From the NCBI GenBank assembly GCA_035541995.1, contig DATKMG010000818.1, positions 1-5,296 of the forward strand: a stretch of 5,296 bases of DNA. The letters are read 5' to 3'. The notes under the pieces were generated by a model, which saw nothing but the letters and a program-made list of their open reading frames with translations, was not told the origin of the DNA and did no database searches. The position numbers were made by a program, and so were the translations under genes. Below, one piece after another: positions 1 through 5,296 of this stretch. This stretch comes from DATKMG01 sp035541995. GTDB lineage: Bacteria > Acidobacteriota > Terriglobia > Versatilivoradales > Versatilivoraceae. Numbering within the stretch: position 1 is the first letter of the stretch; every line of letters starts with the position of its first letter.

Positions 1-1
1 C

Positions 2-814
2 GGCCTCCTTCACGACCCACAGAGAGGGATCTATGGCATCTGTCTGCGTGGCAAGCCTGGATGGGGCGAGAATACGGCATATCTGTCAACACTCGCTAAT
101 ACGTTTGGAGGGCGATGGTTCGACGAGAAATGGGAGCCGCAACTCAATACACCGGAATGGCGACAGGCCATTGGCTTTTACATCGATCTGTTAAGGAAGC
201 ACGGGCCGCCGGGCGCGAGTTCCAACGGACACAATGAGTGCAGGGCCCTCTTTGCGACCGGCAAGTGTGCAATCTGGATCGACGCTACGGTTGCCGCCAG
301 CTACATGTTTAGTCCCGCTGAGTCGAAGGTAGCGGACAAGGTTGCTTTTGCGCGAGCCCCCATCCAAAAGACTCCCAGGGGCGCCCAATGGATATGGTCA
401 TGGGCACTGGCAATCCCTGTTTCGTCTAAGCACGTCAAGGAAGCAAAGCGTTTCATCCAATGGGCGACGTCAAAGGACTACATCAAACTTGTCGCGAAAA
501 CCCACGGCTGGGCAGCGGTGCCTCCAGGCACACGCAATTCCACCTACGCGCAAGCAGAATACATTAAGGCCGCGCCCTTTGCCGAGCTGACACTTAAATC
601 CATCCTTGCAGCCGATCCAACCCGACCGACTGCCAAGCCAGTGCCGTATACCGGGATTCAGTATGTGGCAATCCCGGAGTTCCAATCGATCGGGACTCAG
701 GTCGGACAGTTGCTGGCGGCAGCACTTGTAGGGAACACAACGGTGGAGAAGGCCCTGCAGGAGGCCCAGTTAGCAGTAGAACGTACGATGCGCAGGTCAG
801 GCTATTTAAAGTAA
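2..814 (+). CDS. smoE: Polyol (sorbitol/mannitol) ABC transporter substrate-binding protein, C-terminal 270 residues (5' partial)
   Basis: The reading frame is open from base 2 to the TAA at 812-814, so 270 C-terminal residues are visible. Family members run to about 430-440 residues, so the signal peptide and most of the N-terminal lobe lie outside the window. The visible part reads like SmoE/MtlE periplasmic binding proteins: RGKPGWGEN at visible residues 16-24, the NTFGGRWFDEKW block shortly after, GPPGASSNG, the WIDATVAAS motif from visible residue 92, and a C-terminus ending in RRSGYLK. These proteins (extracellular solute-binding family 1) bind hexitols in the periplasm and deliver them to the permeases encoded just downstream. 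A Met at 305 is internal and should not be taken as the start. The exact ligand (sorbitol, mannitol or both) is inferred from resemblance and from the downstream dehydrogenases. Confidence 0.9.
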   Translation, partial: GLLHDPQRGIYGICLRGKPGWGENTAYLSTLANTFGGRWFDEKWEPQLNTPEWRQAIGFYIDLLRKHGPPGASSNGHNECRALFATGKCAIWIDATVAASYMFSPAESKVADKVAFARAPIQKTPRGAQWIWSWALAIPVSSKHVKEAKRFIQWATSKDYIKLVAKTHGWAAVPPGTRNSTYAQAEYIKAAPFAELTLKSILAADPTRPTAKPVPYTGIQYVAIPEFQSIGTQVGQLLAAALVGNTTVEKALQEAQLAVERTMRRSGYLK

Positions 815-909
815 CTGACCCGGATTCCCAATTCTTATCAGGGCAAGCCCGTTCGCCAGGTTCCGGCCCGCAGGGATTCTGCGGAAATAACGCGACGCAG
901 ACGACCAAA
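815..909 (+). other. Spacer between binding protein and first permease
   Basis: This 95-bp stretch has no ORF of note. It contains a GC-rich hairpin at 868-884 (listed separately) and a small GGGC-AA-GCCC inverted repeat at 841-850. No T-run follows either one, so neither looks like a complete intrinsic terminator. There is no recognisable Shine-Dalgarno sequence in the 20 bases before the permease ATG. Confidence 0.6.
868..884 (+). promoter_or_regulatory. Stem-loop after the binding protein gene
   Basis: CCGCAG (868-873) pairs perfectly with CTGCGG (879-884) around a 5-nt loop, GGATT. It sits 53 bases after the binding protein stop codon. In other binding-protein transporters, structures at this place protect or release the upstream message so that more binding protein than permease is made. 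That role is an inference here. The stem is short and could be chance. Confidence 0.35.
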
Positions 910-1830
910 ATGAGCAATCCAGTCCTTTCTTTTACTCCAGGTCCGGAACGCCAACCCGCTCGACATACTCACCTTCATATGAAAATGCTGCAATTGAAAT
1001 TGCCATCGATGATCGCCCTCTTCCTGTGGTCGATCGTACCACTGGGAATGACTCTCTGGTTTTCATTCCAGCACTATAACCTCTTAAACCCGGGGGAAAA
1101 GGGGTTCGTCTGGTTCGAGAATTATCGCTTCTTGATCACCGATCCGGGCTTAAGGATGGCAATACTCAACACCCTGTTTCTGATTGTTTGGGTGCTTGTC
1201 ATCACCGTGGGGTTGGGCATTGTGCTGGCCATGTTGTTCAATCAGGCATTTTTCGGGCGCGGCATCGCCAGGGTTCTTGCCATCGCCCCATTCTTCGTCA
1301 TGCCTACGGTGAGTGCACTGATTTGGAAAAACCTGCTAATGCATCCAGTGAATGGTGTCATCAGCTCCTTCATGCGCAGCCTTGGACTTCAGTCCATCGA
1401 TTGGTTTTCGAACGCACCCCTCACTGCCATCATCATCATCGTTGCGTGGCAATGGTTGCCGTTCGCACTGCTGGTCCTGCTCACTGCTATCCAATCCCTC
1501 GATCCAGAACAGAAGGAGGCCGCCCGCATGGACGGCGCCGGGCCCTGGGCGATTTTTCTCTTCATTATTCTGCCGCACCTGAGCCGCGCCATCGGTGTGG
1601 TGATCATGATTGAGACGATTATCCTGCTGACGGTGTTTGCTGAAATCTTTGTTACCACCTCCGGAGGTCCGGGTTTCGCCTCTACCAATCTCGCCTTTCT
1701 TATTTATCGATATGCGTTTCTCGAATTCGACGTCGGCGCCTCCTCGGCGGGTGGCATCCTTGCCATCCTACTAGCCAACATCGTGGCAATCTTCTTCTTG
1801 CGTGCTGTCGCCCGTAATCTTGAGGCTTGA
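910..1830 (+). CDS. smoF: Polyol ABC transporter permease, first subunit
   Basis: This 306-residue inner-membrane protein is one half of the translocation channel of a CUT1-type (MalF-like) sugar ABC transporter. About six hydrophobic helices can be seen, near residues 34-53, 88-110, 120-140, 170-192, 224-250 and 277-301. The cytoplasmic EAA loop that docks on the ATPase is intact at residues 203-222 (EAARMDGA, then the conserved Gly209 and terminal Leu-Pro). Blocks such as IAPFFVMPTVSALIWKN and the C-terminal NIVAIFF...NLEA are typical of SmoF/MtlF. The first 23 residues, rich in Pro, Arg and His, precede the usual start of the family. Met24 (base 979) or Met26 (985) could be the true start, but none of the three candidates has a clear Shine-Dalgarno sequence. 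It follows the binding protein gene by 95 bp and is nearly contiguous with the second permease. Confidence 0.93.
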   Translation: MSNPVLSFTPGPERQPARHTHLHMKMLQLKLPSMIALFLWSIVPLGMTLWFSFQHYNLLNPGEKGFVWFENYRFLITDPGLRMAILNTLFLIVWVLVITVGLGIVLAMLFNQAFFGRGIARVLAIAPFFVMPTVSALIWKNLLMHPVNGVISSFMRSLGLQSIDWFSNAPLTAIIIIVAWQWLPFALLVLLTAIQSLDPEQKEAARMDGAGPWAIFLFIILPHLSRAIGVVIMIETIILLTVFAEIFVTTSGGPGFASTNLAFLIYRYAFLEFDVGASSAGGILAILLANIVAIFFLRAVARNLEA

Positions 1831-1840
1831 ACAGATCGAT

Positions 1841-2662
1841 ATGAATAAGACATTCTACAAGAAGTTGTTTTTCACTGTTGTTGCCTGGTTGGCCGGAGGC
1901 CTGATTTTCTTCCCGATTTTATGGATGCTGCTTACCAGCTTTAAGACCGAGGTTGAAGCCGTCGCCACACCCCCTAGCCTGTTCTTCCGGCCTACACTTG
2001 AAAACTATGTGGCCGTACGGCAGCGCGCTGACTATTTCAGATTTGCAGGGAATAGCATCGTCATTTCGGTGGGCTCAACGATCCTGGCCCTGGCCTTCGG
2101 AGTGCCCGCTGCGTATGCAATGGCCTTTTTCACCTCCAGACGAACAAAAGACACACTGCTCTGGATGCTGTCTACCAAGATGCTGCCCCCTGTGGGCGTG
2201 CTAGTGCCTATCTATCTGCTCTTTCGCGATCTGAGGCTGCTCGATACTAAGTTGGGGCTCATCATTGTGGATGCAATGGCCAACCTGCCGATTGTCGTTT
2301 GGACGCTCTATGCTTTTTTCAAGGAAGTTCCGAGAGAGATTTTGGAGGCGGCGCGCATGGATGGCGCCGCGTTGAAGGACGAGCTTTACTACCTGCTTTT
2401 GCCGCTGTCATTACCCGGTATTGCTTCCACGAGCTTGCTCGCTATTATTCTGGCCTGGAACGAAGCCTTTTGGAGCCTTAATCTCACCGGCGCCAACGCG
2501 GCGCCACTCACGGCTTTTATCGCTTCTTTCTCCAGTCCCGAGGGTCTGTTCTGGGCGAAGCTTTCCGCAGCTTCGAGCATGGCCATTGCACCCATTCTGA
2601 TCTTCGGTTGGATGAGCCAGCGCCAGTTAGTGCGCGGCCTCACCTTTGGCGCCGTCAAATAG
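1841..2662 (+). CDS. smoG: Polyol ABC transporter permease, second subunit
   Basis: This 273-residue MalG-like permease pairs with the preceding one in the inner membrane. Hydrophobic helices lie near residues 10-31, 68-94, 102-126, 135-158, 190-212 and 239-262. The EAA loop runs from Glu169 through Gly175 to Leu-Pro at 187-188 and starts with the same EAARMDGA octet as its partner. LLWMLSTKMLPPVGVL, the NLPIVVW helix, ILAWNEAFW and the C-terminal RQLVRGLTFGAVK are strongly SmoG/MtlG-like. I chose the ATG at 1841 over the in-frame ATG at 1802. The 1841 start gives the usual MalG-type N-terminus and lies 10 bp after the upstream stop; the earlier one would overlap the upstream gene by 29 bp. 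The nearest GAGG (1822-1825) is 15 bases away, so translation probably depends on coupling to the upstream gene. Confidence 0.93.
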   Translation: MNKTFYKKLFFTVVAWLAGGLIFFPILWMLLTSFKTEVEAVATPPSLFFRPTLENYVAVRQRADYFRFAGNSIVISVGSTILALAFGVPAAYAMAFFTSRRTKDTLLWMLSTKMLPPVGVLVPIYLLFRDLRLLDTKLGLIIVDAMANLPIVVWTLYAFFKEVPREILEAARMDGAALKDELYYLLLPLSLPGIASTSLLAIILAWNEAFWSLNLTGANAAPLTAFIASFSSPEGLFWAKLSAASSMAIAPILIFGWMSQRQLVRGLTFGAVK

Positions 2663-2671
2663 AGTTGTCAC

Positions 2672-2676
2672 GAGGA
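2672..2676 (+). promoter_or_regulatory. Shine-Dalgarno sequence that fixes the ATPase start
   Basis: GAGGA lies 9 bases before the ATG at 2686. This supports that start over the in-frame ATG at 2608, which lies inside the upstream permease gene. Confidence 0.7.
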
Positions 2677-2685
2677 CATTTCGAG

Positions 2686-3822
2686 ATGGCAACAGTCCGA
2701 CTCAGCAACATTCGTAAAAGCTTCAACAGTCTTGAGATCATCAAGGGTGTGAGTCTTGACATCGAAGACCGAGAGTTGGTCGTAATTGTCGGCCCTTCAG
2801 GTTGCGGGAAGTCGACCTTGTTACGCCTGATCGCCGGGCTGGAAGAGACTGCCTCGGGTGATATTTGGATCGACGGCGAAAAGGTCAATGATGTACCTCC
2901 AGCCAAGCGAGGGCTGGCGATGGTCTTTCAGAGTTACGCCCTTTACCCTCACATGAGTGTGGCCGAAAACATGGGCTTCAGTTTGAGACTTGCCGGAGTG
3001 GCAAAGGAGGACCGCCACAAAAAGGTGCAGGAAGCTGCGCGCATCCTTCAGATGGAGCCTCTGCTTGAGCGCAAGCCCAAAGAACTCTCGGGTGGGCAGC
3101 GACAGCGTGTAGCCATTGGCCGAGCGATCGTGCGTAATCCCAAGGTCTTCCTCTTCGATGAGCCGCTCTCGAATTTGGATGCTGCACTGAGAGTGCAGAT
3201 GCGCATCGAGATCATGAAGCTGCACGAAGAACTCAATGTGACCATGATTTATGTGACTCATGACCAAGTCGAGGCCATGACCATGGCGGACAAGATTGTG
3301 GTCCTCCGGGAAGGGGCAGTTGAACAGGCAGGTTCTCCAATGGAGCTGTATCACAATCCATGCAATCTGTTTGTCGCTGGCTTCATCGGCTCGCCCCGGA
3401 TGAACCTCATGCCGTCAACAGTGAAGGGAATCAGTGAAGCCGGCGTCACGGTGGCCCTTCCAGGCGGTTCGTTACTATCGCTGCCGGTTAAGCCCCAAGA
3501 TTTGTCCATGGGAGACGAGGTCTGCGTTGGTGCCAGGCCAGAGCACTTGGGCTTGGGCGAGGACGGCCAGTTGCCGGGCTATGTGCGTTTCGTCGAGCGT
3601 TTGGGGGGAATGACCTTCCTCCATGTCCAGATTGAAGGCACTGAGGAGCTCATCCTCGAAACCCATGGCGAAGACTCGATCCATACTCATGACTGCATTG
3701 GAATCAAGGTGAACGGTGAAACTTGCCACCTATTCAACAAAACTGGCGAGGCTGTCCCTCGGTTGGCGGTTCGTCCGCTCGCCGATCAGAAGCGCCGGAC
3801 GCTGTCGCGGCACAACAGATGA
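2686..3822 (+). CDS. smoK: Polyol ABC transporter ATP-binding protein (MalK/UgpC family)
   Basis: This 378-residue cytoplasmic ATPase powers the importer as a dimer attached to the two permeases. All nucleotide-binding motifs are intact: Walker A GPSGCGKST (36-44), Q-loop Gln82, signature LSGGQ (134-138), Walker B VFLFDE (154-159), D-loop SNLD (162-165) and H-loop His192. The SPMELYHNPCNLFVAGFIGSP stretch after the ATPase core and the remaining ~140 residues correspond to the TOBE-type regulatory domain of MalK/UgpC proteins. The domain closes with a HLFNKTGEAV-type strand. A basic tail of roughly 20 residues follows, longer than I expect for the family. The start at 2686 gives the standard MATVRLSNIRKSF N-terminus. 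It begins 23 bp after the second permease and is followed by a 235-bp gap. Substrate assignment comes from the neighbours, since these ATPases are poorly specific by sequence alone. Confidence 0.93.
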   Translation: MATVRLSNIRKSFNSLEIIKGVSLDIEDRELVVIVGPSGCGKSTLLRLIAGLEETASGDIWIDGEKVNDVPPAKRGLAMVFQSYALYPHMSVAENMGFSLRLAGVAKEDRHKKVQEAARILQMEPLLERKPKELSGGQRQRVAIGRAIVRNPKVFLFDEPLSNLDAALRVQMRIEIMKLHEELNVTMIYVTHDQVEAMTMADKIVVLREGAVEQAGSPMELYHNPCNLFVAGFIGSPRMNLMPSTVKGISEAGVTVALPGGSLLSLPVKPQDLSMGDEVCVGARPEHLGLGEDGQLPGYVRFVERLGGMTFLHVQIEGTEELILETHGEDSIHTHDCIGIKVNGETCHLFNKTGEAVPRLAVRPLADQKRRTLSRHNR

Positions 3823-3918
3823 GCATCGTGGGTCCATTGATTCGAGAAGCGACACCATACCCGTTTGCAGGTGCAATTCAATGTGCGGCAGAATGAACTC
3901 CTTTATTTACGGTTCCGG

Positions 3919-3936
3919 CGCCGCGGGGGCGCGGCG
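3919..3936 (+). repeat. Strong GC-rich hairpin after the ATPase gene
   Basis: CGCCGCG (3919-3925) and CGCGGCG (3930-3936) form a perfect 7-bp stem around a GGGG loop. It lies about 100 bases after the ATPase stop codon. No T-run follows (the next bases are TCTGCAAATTT), so it is not a standard intrinsic terminator. It could slow 3' decay of the transporter message or belong to the repeat-like block around it. Confidence 0.55.
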
Positions 3937-3949
3937 TCTGCAAATTTCG

Positions 3950-4015
3950 GGAGACGGGATGCCCTCGTCCCGCTTGCGGCACCCCAATGGGAGAGAGGGC
4001 GGGGGGTGAGGGCTG
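3950..4015 (+). repeat. Probable dispersed intergenic repeat (REP-like)
   Basis: The stretch has GACGGG/CCTCGTC-type pairing (3953-3958 with 3964-3969, one G-T pair). A mutually exclusive CGGGA/TCCCG stem lies at 3955-3959 with 3968-3972, and a small CCGC-TT-GCGG repeat at 3970-3979. A GGGAGAGAGGGC...GTGAGGG segment ends the block; on the other strand it reads CCCTCAC...GCCCTCTCTCCC. From general knowledge, CCCTCACCCC-GCCCTCTCCC-like sequence is a recurring intergenic repeat in many bacterial genomes and yields spurious Pro/Ser/Leu-rich ORFs like the one on the minus strand here. Only one copy is in the window, so repetition is not shown. Confidence 0.4.
3989..4012 (+). other. G-quadruplex-pattern tract
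   Basis: Four G-runs of at least three (3989-3991, 3997-3999, 4001-4006, 4010-4012) are separated by 5, 1 and 3 bases, with one run longer than needed. This fits the standard G3+N1-7 pattern on the coding strand, so it would also occur in an mRNA reading through from the ATPase gene. Folding is not shown and the tract may simply be part of the repeat-like block. Confidence 0.45.
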
Positions 4016-4033
4016 GTCACTATATTTTCCAAT

Positions 4034-4049
4034 CTCCTATGATAGGAGG
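4034..4049 (+). promoter_or_regulatory. Palindrome containing the dehydrogenase Shine-Dalgarno sequence
   Basis: CTCCTAT (4034-4040) and ATAGGAG (4042-4048) are perfect inverted arms around a single G. The right arm overlaps the full AGGAGG Shine-Dalgarno sequence (4044-4049), which lies 8 bases before the ATG at 4058. In RNA the arms could fold as CUCCU/AGGAG with a 5-nt loop and hide the ribosome site. In DNA the 15-bp palindrome could be an operator. The palindrome and the ribosome site are seen directly; the regulatory role is inferred. Confidence 0.6.
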
Positions 4050-4057
4050 ATGAATGA

Positions 4058-4837
4058 ATGAAACCGTTGCTGCTGAAAGGCAAGGTGGCAGTGGTCACCG
4101 GAGGTGCGGGTGGAATCGGTCAAGCTATTTGTGAGCGCTACGTCGCAGAGGGTGCCGCAGTGGCTGTTGCTGATGTGGTGTTGACCGAGGCCAGGACAAC
4201 GGCTGCAGCGCTGGGGGCTGCGGCCTTCCCAGTGGAGCTGGATGTGACGAGGCAGGCATCAATCGACCGCATGGTGGATACTGTGGTCGCGCAGGCCGGT
4301 GGCATCGATATCCTTGTCAACAACGCCGCCGTTTTTGACATGGAACCTGTACTGGAAATTACCTCGGAGAGCTTCGACAAGGTCTTTGCCGTCAATGTTA
4401 AGGGTCTGCTATTCACATTGCAGGCGGTGGCCCGCCAGATGGTCAAGCAGGGGCGCGGCGGCAAGATTATCAACATCTCCTCCCAGGCTGGCCGTCGCGG
4501 TGAAGCCCTGGTGGCGACGTACTGTGCCAGCAAAGCGGCTGTCATCAGTATTACGCAGTCGGCAGGACTGGCACTGATCCCCTACAAAATTAATGTCAAC
4601 GGGATTTCACCCGGGGTCGTCGACACGCAAATGTGGAACAATGTGGATGCATTGTTTGCCAGATATGAAAATCGACCGATTGGTGAAAAGAAACGCCTAG
4701 TCGGTGAGGCTGTTCCATATGGGCGCATGGGCCTTCCGGAGGACCACGTCGGAGCAGCGGTGTTCCTGGCTTCCAGCGACAGCGACTACATTGTCGCCCA
4801 GACCCTCAACGTCGATGGCGGGAATTGGATGAGCTGA
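4058..4837 (+). CDS. smoS: NAD-dependent sorbitol dehydrogenase, short-chain family
   Basis: This 259-residue classical short-chain dehydrogenase/reductase is predicted to oxidise D-sorbitol (D-glucitol) to D-fructose in the cytoplasm. The best-known relative, SmoS of Rhodobacter, also acts on galactitol. Visible motifs are the cofactor-binding TGGAGGIG (14-21), Asp39 at the end of the second strand (favours NAD over NADP), NNAA (88-91), and the catalytic tetrad Asn113, Ser142, Tyr155 and Lys159. The SQAGRRGEALV block, YENRPIGEKKR, and the C-terminal YIVAQTLNVDGGNWMS are close to SmoS as I recall it and set it apart from generic 3-oxoacyl-ACP reductases. Three ATGs overlap at the start (4050, 4054, 4058). 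Only 4058 is in frame, and it has AGGAGG at ideal spacing. Its 235-bp separation from the ATPase gene suggests separate control. Confidence 0.92.
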   Translation: MKPLLLKGKVAVVTGGAGGIGQAICERYVAEGAAVAVADVVLTEARTTAAALGAAAFPVELDVTRQASIDRMVDTVVAQAGGIDILVNNAAVFDMEPVLEITSESFDKVFAVNVKGLLFTLQAVARQMVKQGRGGKIINISSQAGRRGEALVATYCASKAAVISITQSAGLALIPYKINVNGISPGVVDTQMWNNVDALFARYENRPIGEKKRLVGEAVPYGRMGLPEDHVGAAVFLASSDSDYIVAQTLNVDGGNWMS

Positions 4838-4844
4838 GCGGTGT

Positions 4845-4849
4845 GGAGG
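4845..4849 (+). promoter_or_regulatory. Shine-Dalgarno sequence of the mannitol dehydrogenase gene
   Basis: GGAGG lies 10 bases before the ATG at 4860 and 7 bases after the upstream stop codon. It supports 4860 as the start and joint transcription with the preceding dehydrogenase gene. Confidence 0.7.
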
Positions 4850-4859
4850 CATTGAATCC

Positions 4860-5296
4860 ATGAGGAATGCAGGCAGCCTCCCAATCAAATTGAATCAGTC
4901 CAACCTGGGGCTTATTGCATCCAGCGTCCAAGTGCCAACCTATGATCGCCAGGGCATCCAGCAAAGCATCGTGCACATTGGGGTTGGCGGTTTTCATCGC
5001 GCGCACCAAGCGGTTTACCTCGATGACCTTTTGCGCCAGCCAGGGCACTCCGAATGGGGAATCTGCGGGGTTGGACTGCTGAGGCAAGACTGCCGGATGC
5101 GGGATGCTCTACTGCCGCAGGATTGCCTCTACACCGTAGTGGAAACCAGCGGAGCGGGCGAATATGCACGGGTGATTGGTTCACTAGTGGACTTTCTCTA
5201 TGCTCCGGACGATCCACAGGTTGTGATCGAGAAATTGGCTGCTCCGGCATGCCGGATCGTCTCTCTCACCATCACTGAGGGTGGTTATCACCTCAA
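4860..5296 (+). CDS. mtlK: Mannitol 2-dehydrogenase, long-chain polyol family (3' partial)
   Basis: The frame is open from the ATG at 4860 to the window end, giving 145 codons of a protein usually near 490 residues. It belongs to the mannitol dehydrogenase/fructuronate reductase family, which oxidises D-mannitol to D-fructose with NAD; some members also act on D-arabinitol or sorbitol. Visible marks are an N-terminal LNQSNL, the nucleotide-binding GVGGFHRAH (41-49) followed by QAVYLDDLL, then GVGLL...RMRDAL, and SLTITEGGYH at the cut end. The catalytic C-terminal domain is outside the window, so substrate choice among family members (mannitonate, altronate and so on) rests on the strong MtlK-like N-terminus and on the hexitol transporter context. 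It begins 22 bp after the sorbitol dehydrogenase and is likely co-transcribed with it. Confidence 0.9.
   Translation, partial: MRNAGSLPIKLNQSNLGLIASSVQVPTYDRQGIQQSIVHIGVGGFHRAHQAVYLDDLLRQPGHSEWGICGVGLLRQDCRMRDALLPQDCLYTVVETSGAGEYARVIGSLVDFLYAPDDPQVVIEKLAAPACRIVSLTITEGGYHL

Larger units (their letters stand above)
3823..4057 (+). other. Non-coding gap between transporter and dehydrogenase genes
   Basis: These 235 bp hold no credible gene. Short open frames cross it on both strands but lack family resemblance and run through low-complexity G-rich sequence. It contains, in order, a strong GC hairpin (3919-3936), alternative stem-loops around 3953-3972, a G-rich tract (3989-4012), and an AT-rich patch leading to a palindrome and Shine-Dalgarno sequence (4034-4049). 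Its first ~75 bases show nothing I can name. Confidence 0.7.

Noticed and set aside
1428..1443. ATC trinucleotide run
   Set aside because: It encodes consecutive isoleucines in a membrane helix of the first permease and is too short to count as a repeat locus.
1802..1840. Upstream ATG that would extend the second permease by 13 residues
   Set aside because: It overlaps the end of the first permease gene and the added residues are not family-like; the ATG at 1841 gives the standard N-terminus.
2489..2505. Two GGCGCC hexamers five bases apart, part of a general excess of GGCGCC in the window
   Set aside because: Most copies lie in coding sequence and follow from Gly-Ala codons in a GC-rich gene; no regular spacing was seen.
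2608..2685. Upstream ATG that would extend the ATPase by 26 residues
   Set aside because: The extension lies mostly within the second permease gene and does not resemble the family. The 2686 start has a proper Shine-Dalgarno sequence and the usual N-terminus.
3919..3947. Intrinsic terminator after the ATPase gene
   Set aside because: The stem is strong but no T-run follows, so it is listed only as a hairpin.
4014..4043. Promoter-like TGGTCA, 18-bp spacer, TATGAT; also a TATATT at 4021
   Set aside because: The TATGAT box would start transcription at about the ATG and exclude the excellent AGGAGG site. TATATT has no fitting -35 box. A promoter in the gap is possible but not supported by these boxes.
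3865..4053. Small 62-residue plus-strand open frame in the gap
   Set aside because: It runs through the GC hairpin and G-rich tract, has low-complexity Gly/Arg-rich content, no ribosome site and no recognisable domain.
3907..4098. Small minus-strand open frame (63 residues) across the gap
   Set aside because: Its Pro/Ser/Leu-rich middle is what a GTGAGGG-type intergenic repeat gives when translated in reverse. It also overlaps the start of the sorbitol dehydrogenase.

Overview
The window is one bacterial operon-like block, all on the + strand, for taking up and oxidising a six-carbon sugar alcohol (D-sorbitol/glucitol and D-mannitol). Gene order and protein motifs match the smoEFGK-smoS-mtlK polyol operon known from Rhodobacter. 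It holds the C-terminal part of a periplasmic binding protein, two ABC permeases, a MalK-type ATPase, a short-chain sorbitol dehydrogenase, and the first 145 codons of a long-chain mannitol dehydrogenase. The binding protein and its two-permease transporter suggest a Gram-negative host. Base composition looks moderate (mid-50s % GC by eye, not computed), and the spacers are looser than in a compact alphaproteobacterial operon. I cannot assign a species or phylum.

Layout: 2-814 binding protein, truncated by the window edge. 815-909 is a spacer with a small GC-rich hairpin. 910-1830 and 1841-2662 are the two permeases, 10 bp apart. 2686-3822 is the ATPase, with its own Shine-Dalgarno sequence. 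3823-4057 is a 235-bp non-coding gap. It holds a strong GC hairpin, a second stem-loop, a G-rich tract that fits a G-quadruplex pattern, and a 15-bp palindrome that includes the Shine-Dalgarno sequence of the next gene. 4058-4837 is the short-chain dehydrogenase. 4860-5296 is the mannitol dehydrogenase, cut by the window end.

How it works together (inferred from the families): the binding protein captures the polyol in the periplasm and the two permeases form the membrane channel. A dimer of the ATPase drives import. The two NAD-dependent dehydrogenases then oxidise sorbitol and mannitol to D-fructose, which a fructokinase would phosphorylate; none lies in this window. No regulator gene is visible.

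The genes are a known type of system, and I see no evidence for a new enzyme or defence system. The part that deserves a second look is the 235-bp gap between the transport and catabolic genes. It looks like a dispersed-repeat insertion and may set the expression of the dehydrogenases separately from the transporter.
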